46,187 nt of DNA from Phoronis australis (lineage: Eukaryota > Phoronida > Phoronidae): positions 558,861-605,047 of the forward strand of contig NMRA01000236.1 of NCBI GenBank assembly GCA_002633005.1, given 5' to 3'. Position numbers and translations under genes: made by a program. Shown here piece by piece: positions 22,701 through 36,098 of the stretch. Below the pieces are notes generated by a model, which made no database searches, was not told the origin of the DNA, and worked only from the letters and a program-made list of their open reading frames with translations. The first letter of the stretch is position 1; every line of letters begins with the position of its first letter.

Positions 22701-24473
22701 CTCACCTCCTTTTCTGCTAAACTGTTCTGAAGATCATTATGAAAATCAGCATCTGTTCCTGCTGGGAAGACTACGACTGACCTGGATTCTTGGACGAGCT
22801 GAATCACTGAAGCGCCAATACAATCCTCTTCTTCTGGATAGTTTGTTTTTTACGTCCTCTATTATGATATTATATCTAACCACTTTTAAGCTAGTCGTGA
22901 AATGCAAGTGTTTTTCTACTAAGGTGATGACAGGTGACAATAACTTTTGGACGTATCCGACTAACACCGTGCTTACTCTTATATCTTTTTTAAAAATGCC
23001 TTTCTCGATACTTTGGAAATAGGTTTCGATTGAAGAATCAACGAGGTTTTCCCGTTTGGGAATTGATTCGACTTATTCTGCGCCACTTAGTGTCCATTTT
23101 CATTATTTGAGGTTGTGGTGAAAATTAGCGCTTGTATTACGTTAAAGAAGACTATGTCTGGCGTTGATTTTTGGAAGGATCTGACTGAACTGTTGTGACA
23201 TTTTTTCCGATCTCTAGATGTGTTCCTATTATAAGAGCATTGCTGACTTGCAATTAACCCCCTTGAGGCAACTAGTTTACTAGTATTGTCTCTTTAGTCG
23301 GAATGTTTAAAATATTAATCATCCCTTCGTTTTACTATATATACGATATACCCGATGGGCGGATGTCAAGGCTCATCGCTGCTCTTGTTCTTGTATCTGT
23401 TATCTTACGCATTCCCAGTTTTGGTCAATACCTAACCATTCTGCCGTAGCTCAGATCTTCAGCGAAGCTCGAAGCTAGCCGCAACATTTGATGCACAAGG
23501 CCCAAAACGTCATAAAAATCTCAAAAAGCTGCCGTGCACTATCGCAAAGATAGGGACACAGTGAAATATCAAATTTTCCCATTTTTACTCTTCAGTATTT
23601 TTGATATTTATACAACCTTATTTTCATCCGATGAGCCTATTCTATAATTTCTAAAACATCTTTGAGTTTCTCGTTTAGCATTCAAACATTTCTGTCTAAC
23701 TTAGTGTTTTCTATGTTTAGCTAAACTCGAGTTACGCCACATGCGTACAGTTTAATTCCAGTCAAACGGTTTACTTAATCCTGGATATTTCGCGTGCAAA
23801 CGTACTAGTCACTACCTGTTTTTACTTATTGTGTAATTTATTATTGTAATGCAAGAAAACCTTTATCATTGCATTGTGAGTTGCAACAGTGACCAGTGCT
23901 GGATATGCAATCCGTTGTTCTTTCCATGTTAATCAACTACAGGGTGCCTCCAGTCACATTTTGAAAAGTAGGTCAGTCATATTATGAAATTCCAAACTCA
24001 TTAGGGAGCACATACTCTACAACCCTAATCCCATTGTATCTTTCTCGAGTAAACCTTGCGTTCACTCTACTAATATGCAATCCAATAAATCTGTGTAAAT
24101 TCGAGTGGCTCAACTCTTGCTGATCACAATCGCTATAACTTCAGAAACTCGAGGCGTCATCATACCACTGCCACAAATGTGTTCCATATAAAAAAGATAG
24201 TCTCCAGGAAAACGGTCATCATCAATAACAAAAATCATTCATGCGTGGCATGAGCGTATTAAAATCATTGCATTTGATAATATCTCATTTAATATAAAGT
24301 CTATGCATGATTCTCAAGTTTCCATTTCCATGAGGGAACGTGCAAAATAGCTTTCGTCTCTATTTTGAACATGACTCCACTGAATATTTTAACTAACTCT
24401 GATTTTGTGTTACTTTCTAAATTCTTCGATGGCGACTAAACTGGCTTTCCACGCATCTCTTTTCCCTTTACAG
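19758..24473. other. Intron 4, remainder; repeat-rich
   Basis: Long intron with no recognisable gene. It holds about four diverged copies of one interspersed repeat, listed separately. It ends in a strong polypyrimidine tract and acceptor (TCTTTTCCCTTTACAG). Confidence 0.55.
20370..23215 (+). repeat. Four diverged copies of an interspersed repeat in intron 4
   Basis: Copies lie at about 20370-20720, 22040-22370, 22530-22830 and 22990-23215, all in the same orientation. Shared blocks in order are a TCTCTGTATCTTTAGAGTTC-like start, CTTGATGGATTTCCATGAAA-like sequence, GACGTATTNTGCGCCACCTA-like sequence followed by GTGGCCGTTTTCATTATTTT-like sequence, and ATCATTATGAAAAT. No coding capacity is seen. 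A partial relative may lie at 44545-44665. The family name is unknown. Confidence 0.65.
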
Positions 24474-26030
24474 ATATGCCGAGCATCCTAAGTGGAAGCA
24501 AAATTGGTTTTCTCGACCCACACGAAAAATATTTCCATGACGACGAGGGTCGTGCCCTGAAGGGAGCATGTTGGAATCTATCCGACATTGACGACGACCA
24601 GTCAGGTTTCTACAATCCGTTCACCGATACCTCTTTATCCTCCGTTTTCAATCATACGCAGCTCAAAGACCATTATTACGGCGGCACAATGTTCAGATTT
24701 CCTTTGAGAAAGCCAGAGAACAAATCAAAACTTAGCTCTGATGAATATTCGCCGAGCAAGTTGGAACTTCTTTTTGAGCAGTTTGAGCAATACTCGTACA
24801 TGTGCCTGATGTTCCTCACCTCCCTTGAGTCTATCGAACTGTATGTACGTCAGTCTCGAGAACAACAACCTCACTTGGTTTTCAAAGTTGCTTTGTCTGA
24901 AAACAGTCGAGCAAACGTTGTAGAGAACAGACAGAAGTTTCGAGATAACATTAATACTGAAACTTGGATGGAGTCGCCCGTGTGTATGACACAGGAAGTA
25001 TTGATTGACGCTCAAAACACTACTACTACATCCCACCATTGGTTGGTTACGAATTTCTTCGCAGGTGGAGACGAATTAACAACCTTGAAAGGGATGTTTA
25101 ACGAGAAATCTTTATTTTACCCTCCCTGGGTCTCTGTGGCTATGTCTATGAATGACGATTTCGAGCCTGAACAACCAAGAGGTCATGTTTTCTGTTTCCT
25201 GCCGCTTCCAGTGGAACAAAGAAGTCAGACAGGTCTCCCAATTCACGTTAACGGTTTCTTCGCCATTGATCAGAACCGTCGCCACTTAAAATGGCCAAAC
25301 GCTGAACAGCTAGGAGCTGAATTATCAGACAAGGGTTTGCGATGGAATCAGACGATGCTGGCAGAAGCAGTTCCTATGGCTTACAAAGAGCTTGTTGAGA
25401 ACGCAATCAAACTCAATGTCTCCCAGAAATTGGTGTACAATGGGATTCCATTTCTGAATGTAGTAGATGATAAATGGCACGAGATGGTCCATGTTTTCTT
25501 GAAACATATGTCTCAAATTCCATTCCTTCACACAGAACAGGGAGGAGGTCGGTATGTGAGAATTGACGAAGCATTATTCAGCTTTTTGTCAGTCGAACAG
25601 CACCCGGATGTCATTAATGCTGTACTCTTGGAGGCTGGAAGACCCGTCGTTTGCATCCCTGAACACGTCAGATGCACGATTGAAGCCATTGAAGGCGTGA
25701 ATTTTTCTGTTGTAACCCCAGGTGACTTGCGAGAGGCGGTAAGAAGAATTCAAAATAAAGTAAATCCATTCCCAGATACAAGAGCCCACTGCATGCAAAT
25801 TTTGGCTTATGCGACTGATGACGATCAATTCGACCGCTTGGTTGGTCTTAAGTTGGTCCCTCTTGAAAGTGGAACGTGTGATGTGTTCCAAATGAACGGA
25901 TCACATGAAAAAGTCTTCATGACAAACAGTGATCACCCGACAGAATTATTTCCAGGCCTGGAGCATCGTCTGGTCAGCTACGCCACCAGTTACAGAGGAA
26001 CGCAACTATTAGAAAAGATTGCCAAGTCAG
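24474..26030 (+). CDS. Sacsin-like gene, coding exon 5 (rest of ATPase repeat 1 and following region)
   Basis: The exon lies between the acceptor CCCTTTACAG and the donor AAGTCAG|GTGAGT and covers residues 128-647. It continues the first repeat with DMPSILSGSKIGFLDPHE, the FRFPLR strand and HVFCFLPLP, then LPIHVNGFFAIDQNRRHLKW, which is the conserved HINGHFAL-type motif also found in repeat 2 (LPVHINGHFALDHEARRRIW). The C-terminal half is the variable region that follows each ATPase in sacsin repeats. The exon ends in phase 1, and its final G plus AC of exon 6 makes Asp. Read past the donor, the frame stops within four codons, which supports the splice. Confidence 0.92.
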
Positions 26031-29000
26031 GTGAGTGTTAATCAGACAGTACAATTCTAGCTTGAGTAACAACTCTCCCATCTAGTTATATAAATTACGG
26101 ACAGAGGCAAACTATCGGAAATGGAATGCAAGTAACAACTCGGTTGAAACATCTCAAGCGGTTCGCCATCGTAAAGAATCGCTATAATTTTCAAACCAAA
26201 TAATTATAAACTTGTGTCTTTCTTAAGCTAAATGGTCATTGTTCGCATCAAGTATCACAATCGCGCATCAAATTGTAGTCCCAAAACAGGGACAGAGTTT
26301 CGTGCAAGACTGTTGGATATGGAAAATTTAACCAAAAATATCTCTCGTCATGAGGAAAGACAATATCAAGGATACGTTTCGTAGAACCTTGAGAAAGAAG
26401 CTAATAAAATCACGTGCTTCGCTAGTAATACTTGGACGTGGTGATATCTCGGAGAAGTCTTGCGTGATCGTGCGTTTATGCACCACACGCCGGTACTCTA
26501 CGAATCCATACAAATTAACTGACCAATCCGGCAAGAAATCAGCAATGTAGACGCATTGCAATGTTTAGGAAACACTCAGACACACATTTGGGAAATGGTG
26601 TTTTGAAAAATTGCCAGTTTAGCCATGACGCGCCTGTTAATATATTCTAAGTAAACAGCATGTTGACACGCGAAGCTGTGGCGTTGTTTGTTTGAATTAA
26701 TTCTATATTTTCTTTGGGTGCGGTAAAACTTTCACGGCATGTTTTCACAAAAGCTTCCTTGGGGTAATTACATCCATAGACGACCATTCCTTTCTTTATG
26801 TAGATGGTAGTAAGGATTGAAAGCTAACGTTTACTAGATTTGAATGTTATCCAAATACGCGTGGAAATGATGTGACATTCAAAAAGTCCAATTTTGTCTC
26901 ACATGGAATTTACTAAATGAGCTTTCATTTGGGGTGGACCTATTTTCAGAAACTCCAGTTGTGCAAGTTGAGACGATTCTAAACATTTAACATCAAACTC
27001 TTGTGGTCACCACTGCAGTATTTTTGACAATAGCTTAGATAACTTCGTTAGAGGTTCCATGGCTCTCAATGTTTCCTGCGACTAAACTTCTAAACGTCCA
27101 CGTAGCAAACGTTTTCATCCCTTATTAAATGGTTAGAAAACATCATGAGGAACCACGCAGTACTTATTCCATAACCAATACACAATCCGTAGTCGAAGAA
27201 AGTTTAAACAAACGCGCCACTCACGATTCCGACCCGAATAACACACCGCCGTTTTGAACTGACTGCGAAACCGGAAATACAATCATTCATGAATCCAGGC
27301 ATGCGTTCAGTAGACTCTAGGACCTACGCTAGGACCTAGCTAAACCCTAGTCAAAGTCACGTGCTCTCATTTAAAATTCACGGCAATATCTCACGTAATC
27401 TCGTGAAGTCTTGCTTTTTAGCAAGGTCTTAGCGTTACTGAACGGGAGGCCGGCTTAAGAACGCCGGCTGCGTGACTGGAGCAGTGTCTGTTACCAGCCT
27501 GCAAACGGGGAAAAATAATGGACAGCGGACCTTAACTTTCACAAAACCAAAATAGGGACAATTTGTTGACAAAATGTTGCAAAATAAATTTTGACAGAAA
27601 TTATTTTGCCGGACTCGGACCTGCAGCCGATTACCCGGTGCTGACCGATCGAGACCACTGCACTCGCGAAACACGATGGCATGCCGTCCCCATCTGTTAT
27701 AACGGAAAAAATGGTTCAAATCATAAATGACGTATACATGCAAAGATAGTTTCAAACACTTGCATAAAATTATGGACTAGTCACAGTTCTGTGCCAGCGA
27801 TTGAACAAGAAGGCCGACTAAAGTGGGCTGGTAAGCTAAGCTTGTTTTAATGGGTGCAATTAACTCTGCTAAACAAACAGCACAAACAGAACAATCAAAA
27901 CGAATAAATAAAATTGCTATACAGTTAGAATATTCTAACGATTAAATTTGCGAAAATATCGAAAATAAATTTGGACGGAATCTAAGATACCGGAGGTGGT
28001 CTCCCGCGACTTCCGTTACGGTCGGGCGGCTGACTGCCAACAATGAACGACAGAATACAATTTGATGGTGAAATAACTTCAGGACGAAAACTTGCCATGA
28101 TGCCAAACGGTATGATATAAGTAATAATGAGTTTAAAGTAAAAGGAATAATTCCCATTTAGCCAGAAACATTGGTATAAGCTGCTACCCGGCGGAGCCGC
28201 ACCGCCTGAACTGCCCTACGGCAATGACATCTGTGCTCTGTGGGGCAAGATGAACACATTAATTAGCTACCCGGACCTTGAATGAGTGAAATTCCTGAGA
28301 CAAGGATATTTTAAAAGCGTCATACGCCTAACATTGCAACATTTTCTCATTGCCGACATTCAGCTCATTGACTAAAATTCACTCCACCACTCTCTCCCCC
28401 CACCCAGCTTGCGGCGCGGAATTTTTAATTTAAAACAACAGAGGTATGTATAGTAAATTTTTGTCAGGTTTTATAATATATTTTCCCTCCTAATTGGAAA
28501 TCAAAACCAATTTAGCAAGTGATTATTTTCCCGACGAAGAGTCACGACAACTGCAGGGTAATTACTTCGCTTGTTGCAGCAAAATCAAGCAAAGGTGGGC
28601 GTTATTGCAATTGAGGACTGGAGCTCGCTGTTTTGAGATAAATCTTGCTTTTGTTTGAAACATCGCCGAGTGTGGATGTTCTTTTTATGCTTCACATTAT
28701 TAAGGGCCAGTAAAGCCGGTGCCGATTTGCTGCCAAGTACGCACTGCGCTCACCTTCAGGCTGGTACTTTGTATAAGTTTCACAATATGGCGATAAAGAT
28801 CAAGAAATTTGCTGATCAAGAATTTTTTCCTCTAATTTATTACCTAAACGGGTACTGTTGCTGAAATTTGACGTTCCCTCGCGATAAGTCAGGGCTGAAC
28901 TCAGTAGCTGAGCGATGGCGACTGAGGCGCCGAAATATTGGGTATTATCTTAAGAATATCACAATGTGTCATATTTGGTTGAGTCATGTTTTTCGTTTTT

Positions 29001-29388
29001 ACGAAGAAGAGGAAATTATTTTTTGCATACTGTAGTCTGATTTGGTGCTGTCCTGATGTTTGTTCAATAGAGACTGTCACTGAATTAGAACCACGCCATG
29101 TAGGTCCAAAAACAAAGCTTGGTTCAAAGATATTTTTATTGGAAAGGAAAATCATTAAGCTGCAAATGTGTAACTCAGGTTTTACCAAGTTTTGTTATGT
29201 TTGCATATCATCAATTTGTTCTAAACTTTTAAGATGTGGTGTTTTGATTTGAGACTGGAAACGAAAGTGCTTCGTAAAGTCAACCCTTGTTGCTGCTTAA
29301 AGGTTCATTTTCACAGAAAAATATCTGAATATCTGATTGTCAATTCGAGTTGCTGATTGTGTTTTGCAAGAAATATGTTATGTTTTAG
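26031..29388. other. Intron 5; no gene recognised
   Basis: A 3358-bp intron with GT at 26031 and AG at 29387-29388 (TATGTTTTAG). On the minus strand near 27680-27605 the sequence GGTCCGAGTCC, with paired flanks, resembles a tRNA B box and may be a SINE relic, but no full cloverleaf is convincing. Short open frames here have no family resemblance. Confidence 0.55.
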
Positions 29389-32300
29389 ACAAAACAAATA
29401 TGGTGCTGATGAAGAAGGAAGACGCTGTAAAGATGTTTCCACTGGTTTTCCCTTCTCATTGGGTTGGCGACATTTTAACATGGACTCCGGATCAAGAGAA
29501 ATACGTCACACTTCCTTGGATAAAGTCGGTGTGGAACTACCTTGTGAAAATGTTCTTAGACGACCTTTCTCCAGTAGAAGGTCTCAATCTTCTTCCACTG
29601 AAGTCAGATGATGGGGTACTTTTCTTGAAACGGCTAACCAGAAAGAGTTCTGTTATTTTTTACGACGAACACTCCGGGTGTTTTCGCGACAACACATCTG
29701 ATCTGTTAAAGAAGTTGGGCGTTTTAGTTGCTGATGATTTGTTTCCTTTTATCAAGCGTCATCCGTGCATTTACAACTATGTGAACAAGCCTACGGTCTC
29801 TGGCGTGTTACAAGCACTCTCTTCTGCCGACCAAGATCTTTTGACAAAGAAAATGAGGGAACTTTCTCCCGAATTAGTTCAGAAATTCTGCTTTGAAATA
29901 GCGCAGGGTGACGTCCATGTTCTTAATCAATTTCGCGACCTTCTGAGGGCCTTCCCGATGTTTAGTGTGACGAAGAACACACTGAGTCAAGTAGAAGACA
30001 GACTGTATGCCCTTCAAGAAATTGACTGTATGGCTCCAGATCAAGAATTTCCATTTAAACTGCCGAATGCACTAATACATGTGGACAACGAGTTCTCAAA
30101 ACATCTGAGCCGTATTCTTGGTGTGAAAGAGCTTTCTTTAAGTGACCTGTTTGTAGATCACGTTTTCCCATCTATAACGGCATATACATCTGCTGATGTT
30201 GACAAAATCCTGGAGTATTTATTACTTTATCACATGGAACTAGTTGACGGTAACTCTAAGCTGCGAGATAACGTTACACAGCTGGATGTTTTCCAACGCT
30301 GTGATGGCGAGCTTACAAACCTTAAAAGTCTATTTGATCCTTCAGATGAGAAACTGATGAAGATATTCTATGGCCAAGACGTTTTCCTCGCGGGCGCATG
30401 CTCTTCGGAAAAGATTCTATCTAACCTGCGCTCACTTGGTCTGAAAACCTACAAAGACGTCGAACCAGGGGAGATACTTCAAGCGACGCGGCGCATTGAA
30501 ACGTTACCGTACGACAAGAATGCCATACTAAAAGCAAAAGAGATTCGAGATTTTCTTTCAATCCAAAAATTGGGGTACTTAGGAAAACAGGTTGATGGGT
30601 GTTCGTTACGCCATCACTTACAAGACACCGCATGGGTTCCTGTTAAAACACGTCCCGGCAATTATCCCGATCAATTAACTTGGTTTGGTGAACACAATAA
30701 GTTCCAAAAACCATGCTTGCTACACGACACCGCTCATGACAACTTGGTCGGCGCATTGAAAGAAGTTGCAAGTGTCCGCATGATACCTGGGTTAAGTCTA
30801 TCGGAAACTACACTAAAAGATGTCGTTGACAATTTGCTTAATGTTGCAATGGAATGTAACCCGACAACTGACAATTTTCTCCAACTCCGCAACCTCGTTT
30901 TCGATAGCTATGAGTATATGCAAAGAGAGATTATAAGGACCCCTCAGAAATCAAGGGACATGGCAGCAGCATTTAAAGGAATGAAATCCATTCTTATAGA
31001 CGATGGAAGGCTTTTTGTTAGTCCTGATGAGGTCTCGTTTACGGAAGATTTGGCTCCTTTTCGTTACAAAATACCACATGAAATGAAACAACGATTTCAA
31101 GCACTACTGAAAACCATGGGTGTGCAAGACAAGTTTAAATCCAGCGATTATTACAAGGTTCTATCTGACATAACGGTACACAGCTCTAGTTGCCCTTTGA
31201 GTAAAGAAAGACTTGATCTTGTAAGACGTGCCGCCGAACTTCTTGCAGAATCTGTAACTAGTGATGGAATAACTCAAGATGTCTACTTGCCAAATGACGC
31301 CGAGGGAGTTATGAAGTTGTCGTCGACTCTCTGTTACAATGACTGCCCTTGGTTACCAGATGCTGATATGCCATTTGTCCATAAAAGCATAACGTTTGAT
31401 GTTGCAGTGGCACTGGGTGTCAAGACAAAGCGCAGCAAAACATTAGAAAGTTCCTCCTATGGAATTCCATTCGGACAAAGAGAGAAACTTACCAACAGAA
31501 TTAAAAGAATTCTTGATGGGTACCCCGGTGATGTTGACATCTTGAAAGAGATGCTGCAGAACGCTGATGATGCTCAGGCCTCCGAAATCTGCTTTTGTCT
31601 TGACAGTCGCAATCATTCTACAGACAGGATATTTGGAGATAGTTGGGAGCCACTGCAAGGACCAGCACTATGTGTGTACAACAATCGACCTTTCACAGAA
31701 GACGATGTCAACGCTATTCGTAATCTCGGAGAGGGAAACAAAGGAAATGACCCCACCAAGACAGGCCAGTATGGGGTGGGGTTTAACGCAGTATATCACA
31801 TCACTGATGTTCCTTCGCTGCTCACAAACGTTGTTGGTAAGGGGGAGAGGTTGTTTGTGTTCGATCCACACTGCACCTATGTGCCTTCTGCAACCCGTCA
31901 AGAACCAGGAAGATGCTATGAAGACTTGAAAACCCTGAGGGAGACATTTCCTTCTGTTTTTGAGTGTTACATGAGTGTTTTAGACGTATTTGTTGATGCT
32001 TTTGAAGGTACACTTTTTAGATTTCCTTTCAGAAACGAAGAAATGGCTAGGAAATCTGAAATAAAAACCAAACCTACAACAGTTCGTACATTGCGAAATA
32101 TGTTGGAGTTGTTTAAACGCGAGGCCTCAAAGTGTTTGTTGTTTCTAAACAATGTACGGAAAATCACAGTGTGTGAAATTGGAGAAAGTGATGGCGTTTT
32201 GCAGACTTTTACTGTTAGTGCTCTCCATGATGGTGACAGTGAAAAGAAGTTGGACGAATTCAAAACTTACGTTAAGGCAGGCTCTGCTATGATGCGAATA

Positions 32301-35300
32301 AATCCAGGGAATGTTTGGTCGTTTCAGTCAAAAGACGTGGCGTACGAGATGTCGTTGAGTTCTTCGAACGGTTCTAGTAACAAGTGGTTGGTTGTTCAAA
32401 AATTTGGTTTCGACACAAATGTGCAAGGTTCCCAAATCCTAAGAGATGCGTTTACCAGAAATGAGCTTCAACTTCTTCCACGAGGTGGAGTTGCGGTCAA
32501 CATGTCAAAGCAAGACTTTAAGCACAATGTATTTTGCTTCCTTCCATTGCCTCAACAAACTGATTTGCCGGTTCACATAAATGGCCATTTTGCATTGGAC
32601 CATGAGGCGAGACGCAGAATATGGACATCTACAGATAAGGACGCCAAGAGTGAGTGGAATGGTCTGCTTATGCGTTTTGTGATTGCTCATGCCTACGTGC
32701 GCCTTGTTGAAGAGTATAAACACCGTGTTATCGGTTGCTCCAGCGGCACAACCGCGACTTTGTCTCAGCTGAAGACATTTCAGAAACTGTTCCCTCTCAC
32801 ACACAAAGAGTCTGGTGATTTCAAAGACATAGTGAGATCCTTTTACAAAATAATTTTCAATAACCAGGCATCTGTTTTATGCATGGTTGATGTGCCTCTT
32901 GAAAAAACCGAATCACGCACAGTCACTTGGTTTTCTCCAAGTCATGAAGGTCCACAAGGACCGCTTTTTGATACCTTGCTCTCTACAGTTATGCCACCTT
33001 GGTCAGAGAATGATTTAAAACGGTACAAAAAGCTGAAAGGTTTGTTTCTGAAGTGTGGTTTAAAAATCTTATGGGACGGCGTCACACCTCTAAGAGACGA
33101 ATTTAAAATGAGCGAAGTTCCAACAGATGCCTCATCCTTTGCAACAATCCTTGAGTTCTTCAAGGCGCCAAACGCAGTCCTTTCCGAACCCACAGATGTG
33201 ACTGACATTTTAAAATTCTGCAAGAAAGCTGAAAATTTTGCGGAATGTTTACAAGATGTACATTTACTCATGACAGAATCAAGGAAAATGCAAAAGTTTA
33301 CAGCAGAGAATCCCAAATATCTTACGAGACACACTTCATTTGTGGATGAACAATATCACGACGAATTTGTCCATCACCAACTTGTTAAGTCAGTTCTTAA
33401 ACCGAAAAAATTTCTGAAGGTTCCTGTTTTTAAGAAGTTCGCAATTGAAAGTCTTGTTACTATGTTACCGCAAAGATTCAAAGGTGAATGCGAATTTAAG
33501 TACGAAAAAGAAGACAAATTTGATAATTTGATTGCGAAGTTGTGGAGTTTTATCAGCGAAGCTCTACAAGATACTGAGAAGTCTGATGAAAATTCTCTAG
33601 ACAAATATCTTGGAGACTTTTGTCTGATACCAGCATACCGCGACAAAGGTGACACAGGTAAAGACCACGTGCTCGTTCAAGTTAGACAGTCTAAAAGTGT
33701 AGTCCTTGACATTGACCAACGTAAGGTTGTGGGAAGGAAAATTGTTCACACCTTAAAACGACTAGATGTTCCATTTTTGTGTGACAAAGATCTTTCAGAT
33801 GTTTTTCCACGATCGATTGTGAGTAGTGTTGACGAACCGTTGGATATTTTGACTGCCATTGAATTGAGAATGGAAAATGGTGGAGTAAACGGCATACTAA
33901 GCGAGTCTGAGTGTCTCGACGTACTCGATTACCTGTGTTCGAATCTAAAGGATCACTATGACGTTTTACGGAGGATAAAACTGTTGCCATTCTTTTGTAC
34001 CATAAGCGGGTCGTTTGTCAGTCTAAAGGACAAGAAGGCATTTGTCCTCAGCGACAATATACCAACAAACGGCGCTACCTTGTGGGAAGACAATAAAACG
34101 ACTACGTTCTTGAAATATAAAAATATTAGCCGACGCGTCATGAAATTTTTTAGAATTGAGAAAATGAAACCTGCTGATTTTTACAAATGTCATATTTTGC
34201 AGCACTTTGTTGGTTTGTCCGACCACGATAGAACAGAGCACCTGCTATTCATAAGGAAATACATTTTTCCTTCTTTGGTCAAAATAGTAGATCGGGAATC
34301 CTTTATATTAGTTATGAAGGAAGTGTCGTTCATCAAAAATGACAGTGGAAATTTGGTAAAGGCCAGCGCATACTTTGACTGGTGCAATGCAGTCTTTGTA
34401 GAAATGTTATCAAAAGAACAATTCCCACCGGAAGATTTCAAAACGGACGAATGGCACGAAATCTTGATAGAGCTTGGGCTACGCCAGCGTGTATCAGATG
34501 ACCAGTTTGTGCAATTTGCAAAGGAAGTTGCACGCATTGATACAAGAAGTGAATATGAAAACAAGCGACGCAAGTCAAATGTACTCATGAGTTATCTTTT
34601 GGAAACTAAGGTCAGGGAGGAATGCATCCTTTCAGATTCTACCCTCAGACTTGTCAGCGATATACCGTTCGTTCAACAGGAAGAGTTGTCAGTTGAAATA
34701 ATCGGTCTGCATCCTCCCTACAGTGACAAGAAATTCGTGAAAATGAATAGTGCAGTTGTTAGCAACCCATCAAATGTTTATTCGGTTTGGAGCACTGCGT
34801 ATCTTCTCCCACACTCATTTAACGTCGAATATGATTTACCCGAAGCGTTGGGAATTGACAAAGTTCCACCTCTGTCTCTTGTGATTAGACACTGCTCTAA
34901 TGTATGTAGGTCGCTTTATGGGCAGAATCCATCCAGTAATAAAACGGCATGGGAAAACGGTCTCATACTGAAAATCATGAAGAACGTGTACAGAGTTTTG
35001 GATGAGGACATAATGGAAATCAGTTCCTTTGATAAGAAAGTGTTGCAAGAAACACCCCTGGTAGTTGTCAATGAGTCGAATGTGTTCGTGTATGCAAGGC
35101 AAGTAGTGGAAGACATGCGACAAGATCAGCAAATAGAACCGTACTTGCATAAGTTGCCTTCAGAAATCGCTGAGTTTAAACAGCTGTTTATTTCCCTGGG
35201 GGCAAGCGTGGAATTAAACGCGAATGTTCTTGCCGCTGTCCTTTTTGAAATTGCTCAATGCACTTATACAGACCTTGTTCACAATGAAGACATGAAGAAA

Positions 35301-36098
35301 GCAAGAAGAACTCTCATTTTCCTGTTACAATGTCCTGATGACGCAATCGAAAACGCGTCTTTCGAAAATGGCCTGTTTGTGCCAACCAGAGATGAAAAGA
35401 TGGTACTGGCTAGAGAATGTGTCTATGTGGACGATGAAAGACTGTATGAAGAAATTAAAAGAAACTTCAACCTTCCTGTCCTGATCAACACCTTAGATGA
35501 AGTCTGTGACAGTAAACGAAAAATTTTGAAATTTAGGGAACAGGACCGGCCCATGATACTATCTGAAGTCGTTCATGAACAGTTGGAGATAGAAGGAGAT
35601 ATTCAAAGTCAAGACCTATCGGATAGCCCAATTGTGAGAGAGATTTTTGAGCGTCTCACATCTGAAACTTTTCACCATGCCCTTGCAAGATTAGTGTATC
35701 ACATCAGCAGCCAAAACAACGAACCTACGAAGGGCATCTTTAACAGTGTTCATGAGAAATTTGAGAGGGTCAAGGTCTTCGAAGTTAGCACTATCAAATC
35801 GCACTACGTGGACGCGTCTGGAAATAGACTTTGTGAAAGCACAGATTGTACTAAAGTGCATGTAACTCGTGGTGAGGATTCATTCCTGGAAATATATATC
35901 CATCCAAGTGAAGAGCGTTTTGAAGTCAATGACAGTTTGACAGAGTACATTGCAGACAATATGGGCGTTAATTTCAGCAGCAGAAATGTTGTGGTGTTGC
36001 GAGAGCTTTTGACGTTGGAAAACTCCGCCATTGGACTTAGCTCTTATTTAGACAAGAGACGAATAAAGCCACTTACTATCCAAGAACCCAGCATTTAG
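29389..36098 (+). CDS. Sacsin-like gene, giant terminal coding exon 6 (ATPase repeat 2 and C-terminal region)
   Basis: 2,235 codons (residues 648-2882) without interruption, ending in TAG at 36096. The true exon begins at 29389 after TATGTTTTAG, because phase requires AC there. The open frame upstream to 29337 is intron. Residues 648-1341 are the post-ATPase part of repeat 1 (LVFPSHWVGDILTWTP). Repeat 2 starts near 1342 (FGQREKLTNRIKRIL). Its N-box EMLQNADDA begins at 1367, followed by GPALCVYNNRPFTEDD, the G-box TGQYGVGFNAVYHITDVPSL, and HVNG-type and FCFLPLP motifs. The rest, to 2882, is the long helical region that follows each repeat. No J domain, HEPN, transmembrane segment or signal peptide is seen. 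Repeat 2 has no introns, unlike the ATPase of repeat 1, which is split over four exons. The end IKPLTIQEPSI may not be the ancestral C terminus. Confidence 0.95.

Larger units (their letters stand above)
14421..36098 (+). other. Sacsin-like gene, whole locus (six coding exons, 2882 aa)
   Basis: The joined exons are 34, 83, 117, 148, 1557 and 6710 nt, totalling 8649 nt (2882 codons plus TAG). Junction phases are 1, 0, 0, 1 and 1, and each split codon reads sensibly. Sacsin-family proteins are large co-chaperone-like scaffolds with Hsp90-type ATPase modules (sacsin internal repeats). Vertebrate sacsin is about 4,500 residues with an N-terminal ubiquitin-like domain, three repeats, a J domain and a HEPN domain. 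This protein has two ATPase repeats, no ubiquitin-like domain (only 12 residues precede the first ATPase homology) and no J or HEPN domain. The final coding exon is giant, as in vertebrate SACS. Substrates and location are not visible in the sequence. Whether the gene is expressed is unknown, but the 2,235-codon open terminal exon argues against long-standing inactivity. Confidence 0.82.

Noticed and set aside
27600-27690. tRNA gene on the minus strand in intron 5
   Set aside because: A B-box-like sequence is present, but the acceptor and D arms do not pair convincingly; at most it is a SINE relic.
29337-29388. Extension of the giant exon upstream to 29337
   Set aside because: The frame is open there, but the acceptor TATGTTTTAG ends at 29388 and phase with exon 5 requires the exon to start at 29389.
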